Below, one piece after another: positions 62,599 to 64,000 of a DNA stretch of 64,000 nucleotides. Source of the stretch: Stenotrophomonas oahuensis (lineage in GTDB: Bacteria; Pseudomonadota; Gammaproteobacteria; Xanthomonadales; Xanthomonadaceae); the NCBI RefSeq assembly GCF_031834595.1, contig NZ_CP115541.1:3342501-3406500 (forward strand), in the 5' to 3' direction. The position numbers and the translations under genes are program-made. How positions within the stretch are numbered: the first letter of the stretch is position 1; every line of letters starts with the position of its first letter. The notes beneath the pieces were generated by a model. It made no database searches, was not told where the DNA came from, and saw nothing but the letters and a program-made list of their open reading frames with translations.

Positions 62599-62853
62599 AT
62601 GCATCCGCAATACCAGGACGACAATCGCATGGGCGCGGCGAGCCTTTCAGCAGGCGTCGTGCTGCTGTTGATCCTGGCCGTGCTGGCCGTCACGTTGGGG
62701 TTCGCGCGTCTGCCTGACGCCTTGCTGGAACTCGGCGTCGTGGCGATCGGCCTGTTCCTTGCCGTCAGCGCACGCATCTACCAGGCACGCGAACAGCACC
62801 TCGCACTGTGTCGCGCACTGGAGCGCCTGCGCAGTCCGCCGCGATCGCCATGA
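62599..62853 (+). CDS. small two-helix membrane protein
   Basis: 84 residues with two membrane helices (SLSAGVVLLLILAVLAVTLG and LELGVVAIGLFLAVSARIYQ) and a basic C-terminus (RALERLRSPPRSP). A good AGGAA lies 9 nt before the ATG. No family recognised; function unknown. Confidence 0.6.
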   Translation: MHPQYQDDNRMGAASLSAGVVLLLILAVLAVTLGFARLPDALLELGVVAIGLFLAVSARIYQAREQHLALCRALERLRSPPRSP

Positions 62854-62912
62854 TCCCTGATCGTGGCCTGCCGCAATGCCCTTGACTGCCAAATCGGCCT
62901 GCCGCGATGCCC

Positions 62913-62977
62913 GTAGAGCCGGGCTTGCCCGGCTGCTTTTGCATCGGTCGCGGCCAGCCGGGCAAGCCCGGCTCTAC
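62913..62977. repeat. SMAG/REP-like inverted pair
   Basis: GTAGAGCCGGGCTTGCCCGG CTGC and its inverse (ending CTCTAC at 62977) facing each other between convergent genes. Confidence 0.8.
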
Positions 62978-62993
62978 GACGCTTCGCGGCCAA

Positions 62994-63866
62994 TCAACGC
63001 CCCGCGGGCAACACCACCTCCGCCATCACCGGGAAGTGATCCGAAGGCAACACCCCGCCGGGTTTGTCATCCAGCGTCACAAACTTCAGCACCTTCACCC
63101 CGCGCACCAGAATCCAGTCCAGCTCCGTGGTAGGCGTACCACTGAAATCATGGAAGGTCAGCCGCGGCCCCTCCACCTTCGCCGCCACCTTGCGCGCATC
63201 CTCCAGCGACGCAGTGAACGTCGCATAGGTCTCGCTGCCCGGCTCGCTGTTGAAATCCCCGGTCACCAGCACCGGCACTCCGGCATGCAGCTGCTGCAGG
63301 CGCGCCACGATTGCCTTTGCACCCTTCACCCGGCGCGGCTCATCTTCATCCCGATAAGGCAGGTGAGTGTTGAGCAGGTAAAAGCGCTGCCCATCGGCCG
63401 CGCGCTCGAACAGCGCCCAGGTCACCATGCGCGGGAACAGATTGCCCCACGTGATGCTGCCGGCTACCTCCGGCGTATCGGACAACCAGAAGTCGCCCGA
63501 TTCCACCACCTTCAGCTGTGCGCTGTCATAGAACACGCCCATGTGTTCGTCGCCGTCACCACCACGCCGCCCCTGGCCGAACCAGCGGTAGCCGGGCAGG
63601 TGCGCAGTCAGGTACTCGGCCTGCTTCTGCACCAGCTCCTGGGTGCCGAATACGGCGGGCTTCTCTTCCTTCAGCAGGGAAACCATCGCATCGCGACGGT
63701 CATCCCAGCGCCGCCCTGGCTCGGTATCCACCGGGGTGCGTACATTGAACGACATCACCCGCAGCGGCTCGGCTGCGGGTGCGGGTGAACGGGCCTGCAC
63801 GCTGCCCAGGGGCAGCGCCAGGGCAAACGCAAGCCACAGGGCGTGGCGCTTTCGAATCGACCGCAT
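62994..63866 (-). CDS. secreted endonuclease/exonuclease/phosphatase-family protein
   Basis: A 290-residue EEP-fold hydrolase. Signal peptide ALWLAFALALPLGSVQA; catalytic motifs MSFNVRTP, GTQELVQKQ, LLNTHLPYRDED, VLVTGDFNSEPGS, ELDWILVRG and LPSDHFPVMAEV, giving the metal Asp/Glu and the His pair. Such secreted members cleave phosphodiesters (nucleic acid, sphingomyelin or inositol phosphates); the substrate is not evident. Near-perfect ribosome site (GGAGGG, 7 nt). A LacI-type operator lies 19 bp upstream of the start. Confidence 0.85.
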   Translation of the reverse strand: MRSIRKRHALWLAFALALPLGSVQARSPAPAAEPLRVMSFNVRTPVDTEPGRRWDDRRDAMVSLLKEEKPAVFGTQELVQKQAEYLTAHLPGYRWFGQGRRGGDGDEHMGVFYDSAQLKVVESGDFWLSDTPEVAGSITWGNLFPRMVTWALFERAADGQRFYLLNTHLPYRDEDEPRRVKGAKAIVARLQQLHAGVPVLVTGDFNSEPGSETYATFTASLEDARKVAAKVEGPRLTFHDFSGTPTTELDWILVRGVKVLKFVTLDDKPGGVLPSDHFPVMAEVVLPAGR

Positions 63867-63884
63867 TGGAATCCCTCCATTCCA

Positions 63885-63898
63885 TGAAAACGATTCCA
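63885..63898. promoter_or_regulatory. LacI-family (cre-like) operator
   Basis: TGAAAACGATTCCA fits TGnAAACGnTnnCA and is an imperfect palindrome around CG. It sits just upstream of the ribosome site of the EEP-family gene. The same left half as the 25006 operator. Confidence 0.5.
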
Positions 63899-64000
63899 AG
63901 CGTCGCACGGTTGCGCGCCGGCGACTATGCGCGGGTTGGCGAAATGTCGATTTTTCTCATTTCTCATACTCGAGCAGATACCGGACCGAAGCCTTCGGCT

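Overview
This is a GC-rich, densely coded chromosomal window from a gammaproteobacterium of the family Xanthomonadaceae, most likely Stenotrophomonas (S. maltophilia complex or a close relative). Three things point there: an efflux operon laid out exactly like smeU1-smeV-smeW-smeU2-smeX with a divergent LysR gene; many GTAG-headed palindromic intergenic repeats of the kind described in S. maltophilia (SMAG/REP); and a TonB receptor of the Caulobacter/Xanthomonas type. There are about 55 protein genes and one tRNA. I see no rRNA, CRISPR array, prophage, insertion sequence or transposase.

Layout. 1-5.7 kb: end of a YoaK-like membrane protein gene, then a leftward gcvR-bcp-phoH-lipoprotein set facing dapA-bamC, then fdxA. 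6-13.7 kb: a sugar MFS porter, tRNA-Glu(CUC), and the pantothenate/folate run pcnB-folK-panB-panC-(repeat-filled gap)-panD-pgi. 13.8-18.6 kb: a RegB/RegA-like redox two-component pair facing ispG-PAP2 phosphatase, then a GacA-like regulator. 18.7-24.8 kb: leftward glucose/Entner-Doudoroff operon zwf-glk-pgl-edd-eda. 25-34.2 kb: a lone sugar-ABC ATPase under a LacI-type operator, ygfZ, the succinate dehydrogenase locus sdhAF4-sdhCDAB-sdhE-ygfX, and a lipoprotein-sorting pair lolC-lolD. 34.2-44.8 kb: yggX, mutY, ftsY, a miniature flagellar-rod-like protein, htpG, rsmD-coaD, a lipoprotein, ferredoxin, ggt, an MBL hydrolase and upp. 45-51 kb: TonB receptor, phytase-like propeller, metallophosphatase and a secreted inorganic pyrophosphatase, probably a phosphate-ester scavenging set. 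51-64 kb: photolyase, OmpA-like lipoprotein, the smeVWX-type operon and an endonuclease/exonuclease/phosphatase-family gene.

The most unusual content is non-coding. Three copies (4918-5101, 11209-11394, 19525-19630) of a large nested hairpin element have 25-27 bp outer arms and a 12 bp inner stem. The arm sequences differ between copies, yet each copy is internally complementary, which means covariation. Each copy lies immediately 3' of a metabolic or envelope gene, in that gene's sense orientation. I do not recognise the family. Other points of interest are a REP palindrome inside the 5' coding end of mutY, a SmeU1 that has lost the SDR Tyr/Lys catalytic pair, a small ORF translationally coupled to smeU1, two LacI-type operators, and a tRNA promoter embedded in the start of pcnB.

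Limits: all assignments come from reading sequence motifs, gene order and family knowledge. No database search or folding calculation was run.
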